Assembly (NCBI GenBank): GCA_937981985.1
Contig: CALJNB010000038.1
Location: forward strand, 1-32,555
DNA from: an uncultured bacterium
GTDB lineage: Bacteria; Myxococcota_A; Bradymonadia; Bradymonadales; Bradymonadaceae
Direction: 5' to 3'
DNA: 32,555 nt
Made by a program: the position numbers and the translations under genes. Below the pieces are notes generated by a model. That model had not been told where the DNA came from. It ran no database searches and worked only from the letters and a program-made list of their open reading frames with translations. Position 1 is the stretch's first letter. Every line of letters starts with the position of its first letter. Below, one piece after another: positions 7,882-16,500 of the stretch.

Positions 7882-9801
7882 ATGAAACGATATCTTTTAG
7901 TCTTCTCGTTCCTCTTCTTTTATTCGGCATGTTCTGATCCAGTGGCGTCAGAGGGCGTTAGTTTGCAAATCTCTTTTCCGATGGAAGGTGAACTCGTCAA
8001 AGATGCGAACGTGCGTATAAAAGGTACGGCTGAAAATACCGACACTGTTTTGGTCAACGGAGAGACTGCAGATGTCGTCGGGGATATTTGGGAGGTTGTG
8101 ATTCCTTTTACCCAAGGTAATCAAAAGGTAGAGGTATCGTCTGGAAAAGCGAGTGATGAGGTAAATTTCTTTGTTGATTCTTTTGACCCTAAATTGACCG
8201 TCACTGAACCCGAACGCAGCACTTACTATACGAAAGGAACCGACGGAGAGACCGTTACGGTTAAAGGAAAAGTTGAGGAAGATAATCTCGACATTGTTAC
8301 GATCAACGCTCAAATTATTCCACTGGCTGCAGATGGTTCCTTTGAGTATCAGCTCAAACTAAAGGAAGGATTAAACGAAATTTTAGTCGGCGCGGTCGAT
8401 AAAGCCGGAAACAAATCTGAGGACGTTCGTGCTGTAATGTACGGTCAGTGGATTGATCCTGTTTCAGATATCGAACCGGGAATGAATCTCTTTATTCGCG
8501 ATAGCCTGATTCAGAAATCCGAGATGATTATAAAAGAAGTCGCGACCCCAGAACTGGTGAAATCCTTCGCTGCTGAAGAGTTTCCCGATGGATTCGTTTT
8601 GACTTCAATCGTTTTTGATCCGTTGAAAACTACGATCGAACTCAAAAAAGGGTTCATTTTTACAGATTTCATTATTACGAATTTAAAGCTCAAGGGCGTC
8701 TACGAAGAAATAGAGTTCGAGATAGAAGTTGATCGTATTAGAGCCACTCAAGAAGTAATTCCATTCGTTACGCCCGATGGGGGATTCGATATAAAATTCG
8801 AAAACGAATTCATGGAGCTTGAGGAAGAGGATGTTCGCTTTGTGGTCGGTGGTTTCTCTTCTGAGGATGCGGATTTTCTAAGAGGTCTAGTCGTTAAAAT
8901 CGCCAAAGCAGGATTTGGTTATCTTCTTTCAGAGGCGATTTTTGATGAGCTTATCGATCCAGATATTCTGATTCGTAAGACCGAGCTTCTAGGTAAAGAA
9001 CTTATCTTCCAACTAAAACTTCAAGAGTTGAAAATTTTCACTGACGGCATCTTGATAAGGACGGCGTTCGTCCTACCAGCACAGGCTGCGGATGTCCGCC
9101 AAGTGCCGGGCGCACTCCAACGTGAGCCTGGTCCGGCAAGTGGTGGCGAACCGGCAGGGGATATTCTTTTCACAACGTCGCGCTATTCTTTTGATCGTAT
9201 CGCCCATGGTCTTTGGGGCTCAGGTCTATTCCATGTTGAACTCACAAAAAAGGAGTTTGCTGATTTTGAACTTCCTTTCGAGCTCAACGCGGCGGGACTC
9301 GCTTTAGCTTTGGACTCGCGACTTAATAATATTGTAGGACCTGATGCGCCTGTGATTCTTCGTCTTCGTCCTCAGTTGCCTCCAGTAGTCGCGTTAGATG
9401 AAAAAAGCGGAAAAATAAATATTCATATGGGGGAGTTCCTCATCGATTTCGTAATTGTCGACGGCGCGAAAGAAATCATTGTAGCGACAATGGCCGCATT
9501 TTTTGATTTGGGTATTAACGTAAGTGTTAACGGGTTTTTGGTGGAATTATCTTTTGATACAACGCTTAGGGCCGATTTAATTAGTGAGCCAGAGATAGAT
9601 TTAGACGATCAGAAAACGGAAAAACTATTTGAAGATTTGATCGCGTTGATTCCTAAAATTTTCGAAAATGATCTAGAGCTCGTCGGGGAAGCGGATTTGG
9701 ATTGGGTAACGCTCAAAAATCCGGATGCTTTGATTCATGGATTTGATTTAGATTATGTTACCTTTGGGATGGAAGTTGAGCCTAACTTAGTCGCGGATTA
9801 G
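7882..9801 (+). CDS. Large lipoprotein: two Ig-like domains plus possible lipid-binding (TULIP-like) body
   Basis: 639 residues. Lipoprotein signal peptide with Cys17 (FYSAC; Tyr at -3 is atypical). Two consecutive Ig-like modules follow (~27-100 and ~103-187), with the glucodextranase-B-like pattern ISFPMEGELVKDANVRIKGTAEN and a closing LVGAVDKAGNKSED. The remaining ~450 residues have no motif I can name with certainty: long alternating hydrophobic/polar strands (ITNLKLKGVYEEIEFEIEVDRI), amphipathic helices (LRGLVVKIAKAGFGYLLSEAIFDELI) and a second similar half with PVILRLRPQLPPVVAL. This two-half layout resembles BPI/LBP-type TULIP proteins, which carry lipids in a tubular barrel. A Pro/Gly-rich loop (~410-430) divides the halves. 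If right, it is a periplasmic or surface lipid-binding lipoprotein. The lipoprotein call is secure, the fold call is inference. Confidence 0.72.
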   Translation: MKRYLLVFSFLFFYSACSDPVASEGVSLQISFPMEGELVKDANVRIKGTAENTDTVLVNGETADVVGDIWEVVIPFTQGNQKVEVSSGKASDEVNFFVDSFDPKLTVTEPERSTYYTKGTDGETVTVKGKVEEDNLDIVTINAQIIPLAADGSFEYQLKLKEGLNEILVGAVDKAGNKSEDVRAVMYGQWIDPVSDIEPGMNLFIRDSLIQKSEMIIKEVATPELVKSFAAEEFPDGFVLTSIVFDPLKTTIELKKGFIFTDFIITNLKLKGVYEEIEFEIEVDRIRATQEVIPFVTPDGGFDIKFENEFMELEEEDVRFVVGGFSSEDADFLRGLVVKIAKAGFGYLLSEAIFDELIDPDILIRKTELLGKELIFQLKLQELKIFTDGILIRTAFVLPAQAADVRQVPGALQREPGPASGGEPAGDILFTTSRYSFDRIAHGLWGSGLFHVELTKKEFADFELPFELNAAGLALALDSRLNNIVGPDAPVILRLRPQLPPVVALDEKSGKINIHMGEFLIDFVIVDGAKEIIVATMAAFFDLGINVSVNGFLVELSFDTTLRADLISEPEIDLDDQKTEKLFEDLIALIPKIFENDLELVGEADLDWVTLKNPDALIHGFDLDYVTFGMEVEPNLVAD

Positions 9802-9825
9802 CTGTACGTTCGACGTTGAAGAAGG

Positions 9826-9893
9826 CCGATATAAATTCACACTTGAGTTTTAGGGGGCGCTTGTGGGGCTTGAGTGCGCAATCTTAGCGGATG
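9826..9893 (+). repeat. Copy 1 of a ~67-bp intergenic direct repeat
   Basis: Starts CCGATATAAATTCACACTTG and shares with copy 2 (9954-10019) a perfect 22-base core TAAATTCACAC...TTTTAGGG and a second block AGTGCGCAAT-TTAG, with one 2-base indel between them. The repeat starts lie 128 bp apart. It is non-coding and sits between converging genes. Confidence 0.85.
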
Positions 9894-9922
9894 TTTTTTT
9901 GATTAGTTTAAACTTCTCATTT

Positions 9923-9960
9923 GCATCGGTTCAGATCGCTTCGCGTTCTTTCACCGATGT
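9923..9960. repeat. Inverted repeat overlapping the start of repeat copy 2
   Basis: CATCGGT (9924-9930) pairs with ACCGATG (9953-9959), leaving a 22-nt loop. The right arm covers the first bases of repeat copy 2. Copy 1 lacks the matching left arm. Confidence 0.4.
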
Positions 9961-10019
9961 AAATTCACACTTGAGTTTTAGGGTTCGCTAGTGTCTTCAG
10001 TGCGCAATTTTAGGGAATG
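9954..10019 (+). repeat. Copy 2 of a ~67-bp intergenic direct repeat
   Basis: Second copy of the element at 9826-9893, followed by a T-rich stretch (10020-10033). No reading frame of note crosses either copy. Function unknown; candidates are a duplicated terminator/UTR element or a small mobile palindrome-like unit with other copies elsewhere in the genome. Confidence 0.85.
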
Positions 10020-10050
10020 GTTTCTTCGTTTTTTGACGAGATGTGTTCAT

Positions 10051-11709
10051 TTAAAAATCGAAAGCAAGCCCGAAGTTCCAGTAATTATCGGAGAAATCAA
10101 ATCCCTCCTCACCAAAGCCATTAATTGAAGTCACCATGTATTCGGCGAATAAATAGGAACGATTCACGCCCCATTGAAAATCAAAGTTACTGGCCATTTC
10201 CGGTGCTAAGAAATTAAGCAGAAAATGGAGACCTGCGCCGGCATGCCATCCTGGCTTCCATCCACTTCCGGTAACGCCGTTAACAATCGACGTATCACCG
10301 CTAGGGTCAGAGATAGACCAACGGTAAGCATCGACTCCTATTTTTAAACTTGGCACGAAGGGGACGTTAAACTTTGTGGCTAAATAGGTAAGTCTTGCAA
10401 CTGCAGACAAGCGAAAAGGCATAATCGTCAATGAGGTTGTATCCGCTGTTGTCGAACCGTTTCCTGAAATTGCTGGGCCCGTTACAGAACCGTAACCCCA
10501 GTGCGCTCCGACACCTAAAAGTACGATCGGGCTTGAGATAAGATGAGCATCAAACTCCAACTCTCCTACCAAAATACTTTCGTTTTCGAAGGTCGAAGCG
10601 TAGGGACCGTTCGCCCCGAATTCGTCATCGATAGAGGGGAGTAGCGCTCCGACTTTAAATTCGAATGAGCCCCAAATGTCTGATTCGGCAAAAGCGTTTG
10701 TCGAAACCAAAATTATCAAAATGGTAGTAAGAATGGTTACTACTTTTCGCGAGACATGGCGTCTTGCTTTTTTACTGCCTCCTCTTAGAAAGAAAAATCC
10801 GAGTAAAAGAAAGACCCACGATTGATTTCCATTAGTCGACGCGCAACCTTCTTCGGCGCCGCCGGCCTTTTTATAGGTTTCCCAAAAGTCATCGGTTTCT
10901 ATCACCGTGGTCTGAACGATATTGGAAAGAACACTTCGATTGTCTGTCTCGTCGTTAGACGCAATACCGACGTAGATCGTTTCGCCGGGTTGAAGTTCGA
11001 CGTCAATACTGGCTGAGGTTTGGTCTTCATCTATGGTTACCTTCGTGGCCGAACTCGGTGCGAGTTCTCCAGCAACAAGTTCTTCGGTGCTATAGTAGGC
11101 TGTGAACTCCTTCACATCCGTTAGGGTTTCATTGGGGACGAAATTGATGTTGAGGGTCCCTTCGCTTGCAACGGCTTCCAAACCTGTTGGGGCAGGGGGA
11201 CGAATGGTGTCAACGACAAAACGTACATCATTGGGAGAAATGATAGTCCCGTTTTTCGTAGTCATTCGAATAAAAAATTCTCTATCGAGACCTGTACAGC
11301 CGTCCGCGGAAGCGATGCCGGTCAAGTCTGAAAAAAGAACATTGACTGTATATTCGTTGCCCGAGGTCATCACGTCTTCGGAGGCGATAGTTGTGCATAA
11401 AGCTCCAGAATCACAATCGATCTTTGTCGTTAGATTTCGGGTTTGGTCAAAGTGATAATAGTTATCTATTACCTCGTCATCAAAGGTAGTATCGAATGCT
11501 GTTGTGAATTTTCCAGCTACTGTTTCTTCGTTCTCGAGTAAGCTTTTGCATTCACTAATACCTACATAAGCATTGATTTCTTCCTCAACGACTACGACTT
11601 TAGTGATGATAACTTCGGACGCTGAGACTTGGGTTGAGGTCTGAGGCTCTAATGCGTGGATCGACATAGGCAGAAGGGCGACTAATGATGTTATTAATAT
11701 TTTTTTCAT
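10051..11709 (-). CDS. Composite exported protein: MYXO-CTERM-like protein fused in frame to an outer-membrane beta-barrel precursor
   Basis: 552 residues from the ATG at 11709, 4 nt after the asd stop; an in-frame ATG at 11754 would lie inside asd. Residues 1-19 are a signal peptide (IHA|L). Then comes a secreted domain with several Cys and a fibronectin-III-like module (~180-265, PPAPTGLEAVASEG...). At 289 a Cys, the hydrophobic run WVFLLLGFFFL and the basic stretch RGGSKKARR form a MYXO-CTERM-like sorting tail, where such a protein should end. Instead the frame continues into a second perfect signal peptide (~319-341, ending NAFA|E) and a ~210-residue beta-barrel domain ending in Phe (GLAFDF), as in outer-membrane proteins. 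An AGGAGG sequence (10778-10783) sits at the join but no in-frame start follows. Either a real fusion or a one-base error splitting two genes. Confidence 0.75.
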   Translation of the reverse strand: MKKILITSLVALLPMSIHALEPQTSTQVSASEVIITKVVVVEEEINAYVGISECKSLLENEETVAGKFTTAFDTTFDDEVIDNYYHFDQTRNLTTKIDCDSGALCTTIASEDVMTSGNEYTVNVLFSDLTGIASADGCTGLDREFFIRMTTKNGTIISPNDVRFVVDTIRPPAPTGLEAVASEGTLNINFVPNETLTDVKEFTAYYSTEELVAGELAPSSATKVTIDEDQTSASIDVELQPGETIYVGIASNDETDNRSVLSNIVQTTVIETDDFWETYKKAGGAEEGCASTNGNQSWVFLLLGFFFLRGGSKKARRHVSRKVVTILTTILIILVSTNAFAESDIWGSFEFKVGALLPSIDDEFGANGPYASTFENESILVGELEFDAHLISSPIVLLGVGAHWGYGSVTGPAISGNGSTTADTTSLTIMPFRLSAVARLTYLATKFNVPFVPSLKIGVDAYRWSISDPSGDTSIVNGVTGSGWKPGWHAGAGLHFLLNFLAPEMASNFDFQWGVNRSYLFAEYMVTSINGFGEEGFDFSDNYWNFGLAFDF

Positions 11710-11713
11710 AGAT

Positions 11714-12736
11714 TTATGGATTGGATTCTTTTTGTTGAATGAGGAGTTCGGCAATTTGTACGGCGTTCAGGGCAGCGCCCTTTCTTAAGTTGTCGGCCAC
11801 GACCCAAAGATGAAGCGTGTTCGGGCGGTCGAGGTCATTTCTAATACGACCCACCCAGGTTTCGTCGGTATCTTGGGCCAGTCGTGCTAACGGGTAAACG
11901 TTTGAGGCGGGATCGTCATAAACTTTTACTCCCGGTGAATCGCGTAATATGCGCCGCGCTTCGTCGGCTGAAATAGGTACGTCAAAATCGAGAGTGATAG
12001 ATTCGCTATGTGCGCTCATAACGGGTACACGAACGCATGTTGCCGATACTTGTAATTTCGCAAGTCCCATGATCTTTCGGGTTTCCCTCGTCATTTTTTC
12101 TTCTTCGCGCGTGTAAGCACTTTCTTGGAAACTATCAATATGTGGCAGTGCTTCGAAGGCGATGGGATGTGTAAAGGTACTCGGTTTGGGTTCGGGTTGT
12201 TCGTTGACGCGGGCTTTAACGCCATTCCATAATTCCCAGATTCCTTTTTGACCTGCTCCAGAAACGGATTGGTAGGTGCTTATAATAACGCGATTTATGG
12301 TTGCGCGTTGATGGAGCGGCTCTAATGCAACAACCATTTGGATTGTCGAACAATTCGGATTGGCAATAATACCCTTATGTGTAAACGCAGCTTGCGAGTT
12401 TACTTCCGGAACAACCAAGGGAATATCATCGTCGTTGCGAAATGCACTGCTATTATCGATAACCACGGCTCCAGCTTCTACGACGCGATGCGCGTGCGCT
12501 TTTGAAACGCTGGAACCAGCTGAAAATAAAGCGAAATCAACGCCAGAAAAATCGGCACGTTCCAGATCTTCGACTATAATTTCCTTATCTTGAAATTTGA
12601 TTTTCGTGCCAGCAGATCGAGCTGAAGCCATTATCCGAATCGAAGATATTGGAAAATTTCTACGGTCGAGGGTGTTTAACATTTCGCGTCCGACAGCACC
12701 GGTGCCGCCGACCACAGCTATTACAAATTTTTGCAT
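11714..12736 (-). CDS. asd: Aspartate-semialdehyde dehydrogenase
   Basis: 340 residues from the ATG at 12736, which has GAGAAGG just upstream; the frame stays open to 12871 but the extra 45 residues are basic and unlike the family. NADP-binding motif GGTGAVG at 10-16, catalytic Cys129 in NPNCSTIQ, QSVSGAGQKG at 156-165, and the His243 general base with Arg236 in CVRVPVMSAHSES. The enzyme reduces aspartyl phosphate to aspartate semialdehyde, the branch point to diaminopimelate/lysine, threonine and methionine; diaminopimelate also feeds peptidoglycan. It heads a unit with the composite exported protein 4 nt downstream, an odd partner for a biosynthetic enzyme. Confidence 0.97.
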   Translation of the reverse strand: MQKFVIAVVGGTGAVGREMLNTLDRRNFPISSIRIMASARSAGTKIKFQDKEIIVEDLERADFSGVDFALFSAGSSVSKAHAHRVVEAGAVVIDNSSAFRNDDDIPLVVPEVNSQAAFTHKGIIANPNCSTIQMVVALEPLHQRATINRVIISTYQSVSGAGQKGIWELWNGVKARVNEQPEPKPSTFTHPIAFEALPHIDSFQESAYTREEEKMTRETRKIMGLAKLQVSATCVRVPVMSAHSESITLDFDVPISADEARRILRDSPGVKVYDDPASNVYPLARLAQDTDETWVGRIRNDLDRPNTLHLWVVADNLRKGAALNAVQIAELLIQQKESNP

Positions 12737-13123
12737 TCTTACCTTCTCAAGAAAGAGGTGGAATTGGGGTACCATAGGATCCGTGTAGAGTCCCCTTTTT
12801 TTACGAACGAAGTCAATACCCCACGCACGCCTGCGGTTGTGTTTTCGTTGAATTCGTTTGACCAGGAACACAGAATTGGAATCGATTCTTAGCGAGCTTT
12901 ATTCCCCACGGAGGGACTTTGCACGCTTGATTTCATATTTTGATGTCACAGATTGCAGTCGAGATCGCGCAAAGGTTTGATATGTAACAGGTATTCGTGG
13001 TAGGCTTAGTAGATGGGCACATCGCGAAAATCTTGGAGAAACTCGAGAAATACTATCTCGGGACAACGCCATCAAAGACGAATGAGGCGGCGGCACATCA
13101 AACGTGGAGGGACTTATTACCCA
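12737..13123. other. Intergenic region between divergent genes
   Basis: 387 bp between asd (minus) and the small membrane-protein gene (plus). It holds the likely asd leader, with a TACACG -10-like box near 12782-12787 on the minus strand, and a weak plus-strand promoter candidate TTGATA (12977-12982), 18-nt spacer, TAGGCT (13001-13006). GGAGGG at 13106-13111 could be the ribosome-binding site of the gene at 13124. I see no tRNA, riboswitch or convincing small gene. Confidence 0.4.
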
Positions 13124-13441
13124 ATGGTGTCGGATACATCGATTGCGACTTCCGGAATACGAAAACAACTCATCCTTGCCACACTTTCGGTGACTAGCGC
13201 ACTTGCTTGTTTTGTTCTTTGTATATCCGCTACACAATTTATGTTCCTTGTTTGTTTAGGGATGGGGCTCGTGGCATTGGGATTTGGTGTTGCCCTAATT
13301 GCATCGGCACGAAGGGAGGAAACGCTACATTTAGATTTCGATAATGTTGGACGGCTTGGTCACGAGGAGGCATCGAATCCGTCGGCAGACGAAAGCCAGG
13401 AATCTCAGAGCTCCACTACAGGGTCCGATGGGACTTTGTGA
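13124..13441 (+). CDS. Small two-helix membrane protein, function unknown
   Basis: 105 residues from the ATG at 13124, preceded by GGAGGG at a rather long 12-nt spacing. An ATG at 13013 in the same frame would add 37 mostly Arg/Ser/His residues that do not look like real protein. Two adjacent transmembrane helices (~15-35 and ~38-61) form a hairpin. The tail is acidic and Ser-rich (EEASNPSADESQESQSS), probably disordered, and cytoplasmic if the basic residues before helix 1 stay inside. I do not recognise the family. The large TPR gene starts 130 bp downstream behind its own predicted promoter. Confidence 0.6.
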   Translation: MVSDTSIATSGIRKQLILATLSVTSALACFVLCISATQFMFLVCLGMGLVALGFGVALIASARREETLHLDFDNVGRLGHEEASNPSADESQESQSSTTGSDGTL

Positions 13442-13532
13442 GTCCGGTTTAAGTTTTTGATATTAATTATAGGGATGACCATTACACCGGCCTAAACGGC
13501 AAAGCGTTCTGATCCCGCTTGTTTTATGTCGA

Positions 13533-13561
13533 TTAACTTGCACTTCTGGGGATAATATAAA
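13533..13561 (+). promoter_or_regulatory. Predicted promoter of the large TPR gene (near-leaderless)
   Basis: TTAACT (13533-13538), 17-nt spacer, TATAAA (13556-13561). Transcription would start about 13568, only a few bases before the ATG at 13572. A GGGGA (13548-13552) and TCCCC (13566-13570) dyad flanks the -10 box and may be an operator. Confidence 0.4.
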
Positions 13562-13571
13562 TAATTCCCCT

Positions 13572-16500
13572 ATGACCGGTCCTTCGCCTCCGAAAATGAA
13601 AAACCCACTTGGGTTACATTTAGATTTTCTCTTTGGGAAGGGATATCTATGGGCCAAAGAACAGCGCATTTCGGATTGGATTAATCTCAAACATCTTAAA
13701 ATGGAAATTCCTGATCTTCCCACTTCTGCATTCGATGTAAGTACCAGTCTTAACCGATACCAACACACCCGTTGCTTTGGACGCGAAATTTCCTTTGATA
13801 TTTCTGAGGTCGGACTGGGTGATCTTCTTCGTCAGGGCATCAAAGAAATCGATGGCTTCGACGATCTACAAATTAACTTTTTGGATGGTGCAGCCCATAT
13901 CACGGTACGTGTAAAAGCACTGGGCGCAGATACCTTTTTAAGTTTTCGCGCGGCGCTGATTTCTCCCGAACCTAGTCGCGGCGATGAAGTTCATCTATCG
14001 CTTTACGATTACCGAGCCTACGGACCGCTACCTTACCCCGCACGCATTTTGGGTTTCGAACTATTATCGCGCTTATTACAAACCAATAGTTTACGGCCAC
14101 CCGGAAAGGGTAGTGCATACAAAATTGGTATCGCCGGCGATTTGCTTAACTTGCGTCCGATCAAAATTTTACTCTTACACGTTTTTGTGAGCGCAGGTTG
14201 GAAGCTCCCTGATCTCTCATCCATAAAATTGCAGGAAGTCAGAATAACGCCCGGTCGACTTTCGGTCATCTCTCACTCGCCGGACGTAAATACCCCCAAA
14301 CCTGAACTCCGTGAACAATACGGCTTTTCTGTTGAAAGCGCCAAATCGGTCGGCGCATATGAAGCCAAAGATCTTTTTATGATCGGCGACAGTGCACTTT
14401 TTGAGACCGATATTGTCGGTGCTTATCAGCGCTATACCGAACTCCGCCAAAATTACGGAACTCACGTCGAATTAGATGAACGAATTCTTGACTGTTTATT
14501 GTCCATGCCGACTTTCGCAAATCTAGCCGAGGCTGAGGCGGTGTGCCGAGAATTGGAGAAAAATGACGTCAATAATATTCGAGCGAAATTAACACGGGCG
14601 ACCATCGCTGGTTTGAGAAATCCTGATCAAGCCGCCGAAGCTTTTGAAGAGCTCAGTCAACTCTTGAAAGACAACGACGAAATTTATGATTTCGTTTTGT
14701 CCGAACTTGCGCGTGCTCATTTTTTAGCGCCAAAGGACCCAGAACACGCGGCAAGAATTTTGTCCGATGTATTGAACGTCGCACCTCGCCATCGTGGTGT
14801 TCTCGAAGAGTTACGTCGCTTGTACGAACGCATCGGTAATACTTCTGAGCTCGAGGGCGTCTTAAAACGACTCACGGGAGTGTATAGTGACAGAGAATCT
14901 CTATCGGAGACTTACCTGGAACTTGCGCGCCATCTCATGAATCGACGAGGCGAGGTCGGCGAGGCTAGAATCTTTTTGGAACGTGTCCTGAGATTAGAGC
15001 CTACTCATTTAGAGGCGCTCGAGATTCTCGGTGAAAGTTATATTCTCAGTAAAGAACCGTTGAGAGCATTGAAGGCATTTTCCAGCGCCGCACGCGCTGC
15101 TGAAAATTTCGCAGCTCATCGTGATGCATCGGAAATGATGTATAAGGTCGCGAAAATATGGGTCGATGAAGTCGGCGATATCGACCAGGCGCTGCTGGCG
15201 ATTCGACGTTCCTTGCAACTGACGAAATTGGCTCAACACGTATCTGGGAAGAGTCTCGTTTTTGCAGCTCAACTTTGTTCCGAACGACAGTTTTTTGATG
15301 AAGCGATTGGATATTATTTGGACGCCGCGAATGTTTTTGAATCGAGCCATTCCCCCGAAGAACGCATTCACGCTGCGCAATCTCATCTAGAACTTGGAAA
15401 AATATACACCCAACGAGACCGACTCTCTCCGGCAGCCGACCATCTAGAACGCTCCTTTTCGATCGATCCAACTTCCTTAGAAGTACTCGACTTATTGGCC
15501 AGGGTTCATAGAGAGTTGGGCCAGCCAGATAAGCTTTTAGCCTTGTACCAGGATGCAGCTACAAATCTGGGTAAGACAGAAGTCGCAGCCGAGGTTCATT
15601 CCAGAATCGCCGTCCTACTTGGCGAGCTTGGGCTTGTGAAGCACGCCGAAAAAGCGCTTTATGTTGCGTTGGGAATTCAGCCTGATCATCGCGATGCACG
15701 CGTTTCGTTGTTCTCGCTTTTGTCTGCCAACGATCGCGTTAAAGAACTTGATGAAGTCGCCTCACGATTTGTAGGGCAACGTAATTCCGGAATTGCAAAA
15801 GCCGAGGTTTTGCTCGATTGGGCAGCGTGTTCTAAAAGTGATACCCGCTCGTCTAAGTTAGCGTCCGCTTTTGATTTTGCGCCACAACACCCCATGGTGA
15901 TAGAAGAAATTCTCACGATCTACAGTGCCGATCCCGACACAAAATTACGTTCGATTATTGAGAAGATTGCAAAAAGTGGAAGCGATTCTTTTGCCCAACG
16001 CGCTTCAACCTATTTGAATCAAAATAAGAGTAAAATTTCATTCCCTAGCAGACGCGAAGATATCGATGAACGCCTTGATGAACTTTTAAGTCGCGAGGAA
16101 GAACGCGTGACCGAAGAGACCGAGGCGATAGAAGAATATCAGGATCCTAAACCGGTTGCCCCCAAGCCAGATGGTAAGCCTGTCGTCTCTAAAAAGGGTA
16201 AAGCGAGTAAGCCGGTTGTTTCTGAGAATGCGAAGCGGAAGTTAGAACTCTTCCGCAAAAAACTAGACAAAAACTTACGAACACACGCTACCGTTCCAAA
16301 GCCTGAAGACGTGCGACATGGGACGCCTTTATCGAAAATACTAGGCAGACCCACTGAAACGATACCTATCATAGACACTAGTATTGATGTCGGGGCTTTG
16401 AAAAAAGAACCGAAGAAGTACGTTGCCTATCTGGAGGGCGAGTTAAAGAAAGAGTTCAATGCGAAGAAAAAATTGACGCTTAAAAAGGAACTCGGAGAAA

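Noticed and set aside
12737..12871. 45-residue N-terminal extension of asd
   Set aside because: Frame is open but the residues are basic and unlike the family; the ATG at 12736 begins the conserved nucleotide-binding fold and has a GAAGG ribosome-binding site.
13013..13123. Longer start for the two-helix membrane protein
   Set aside because: The extra 37 residues are almost all Arg, Ser, His and Gln in low-complexity order, and GGAGGG precedes the later ATG.
12899..13237. 112-residue minus-strand reading frame upstream of asd
   Set aside because: Overlaps the better-supported membrane-protein gene at 13124, is rich in Ser/Arg/His with no domain pattern, and has no convincing ribosome-binding site.
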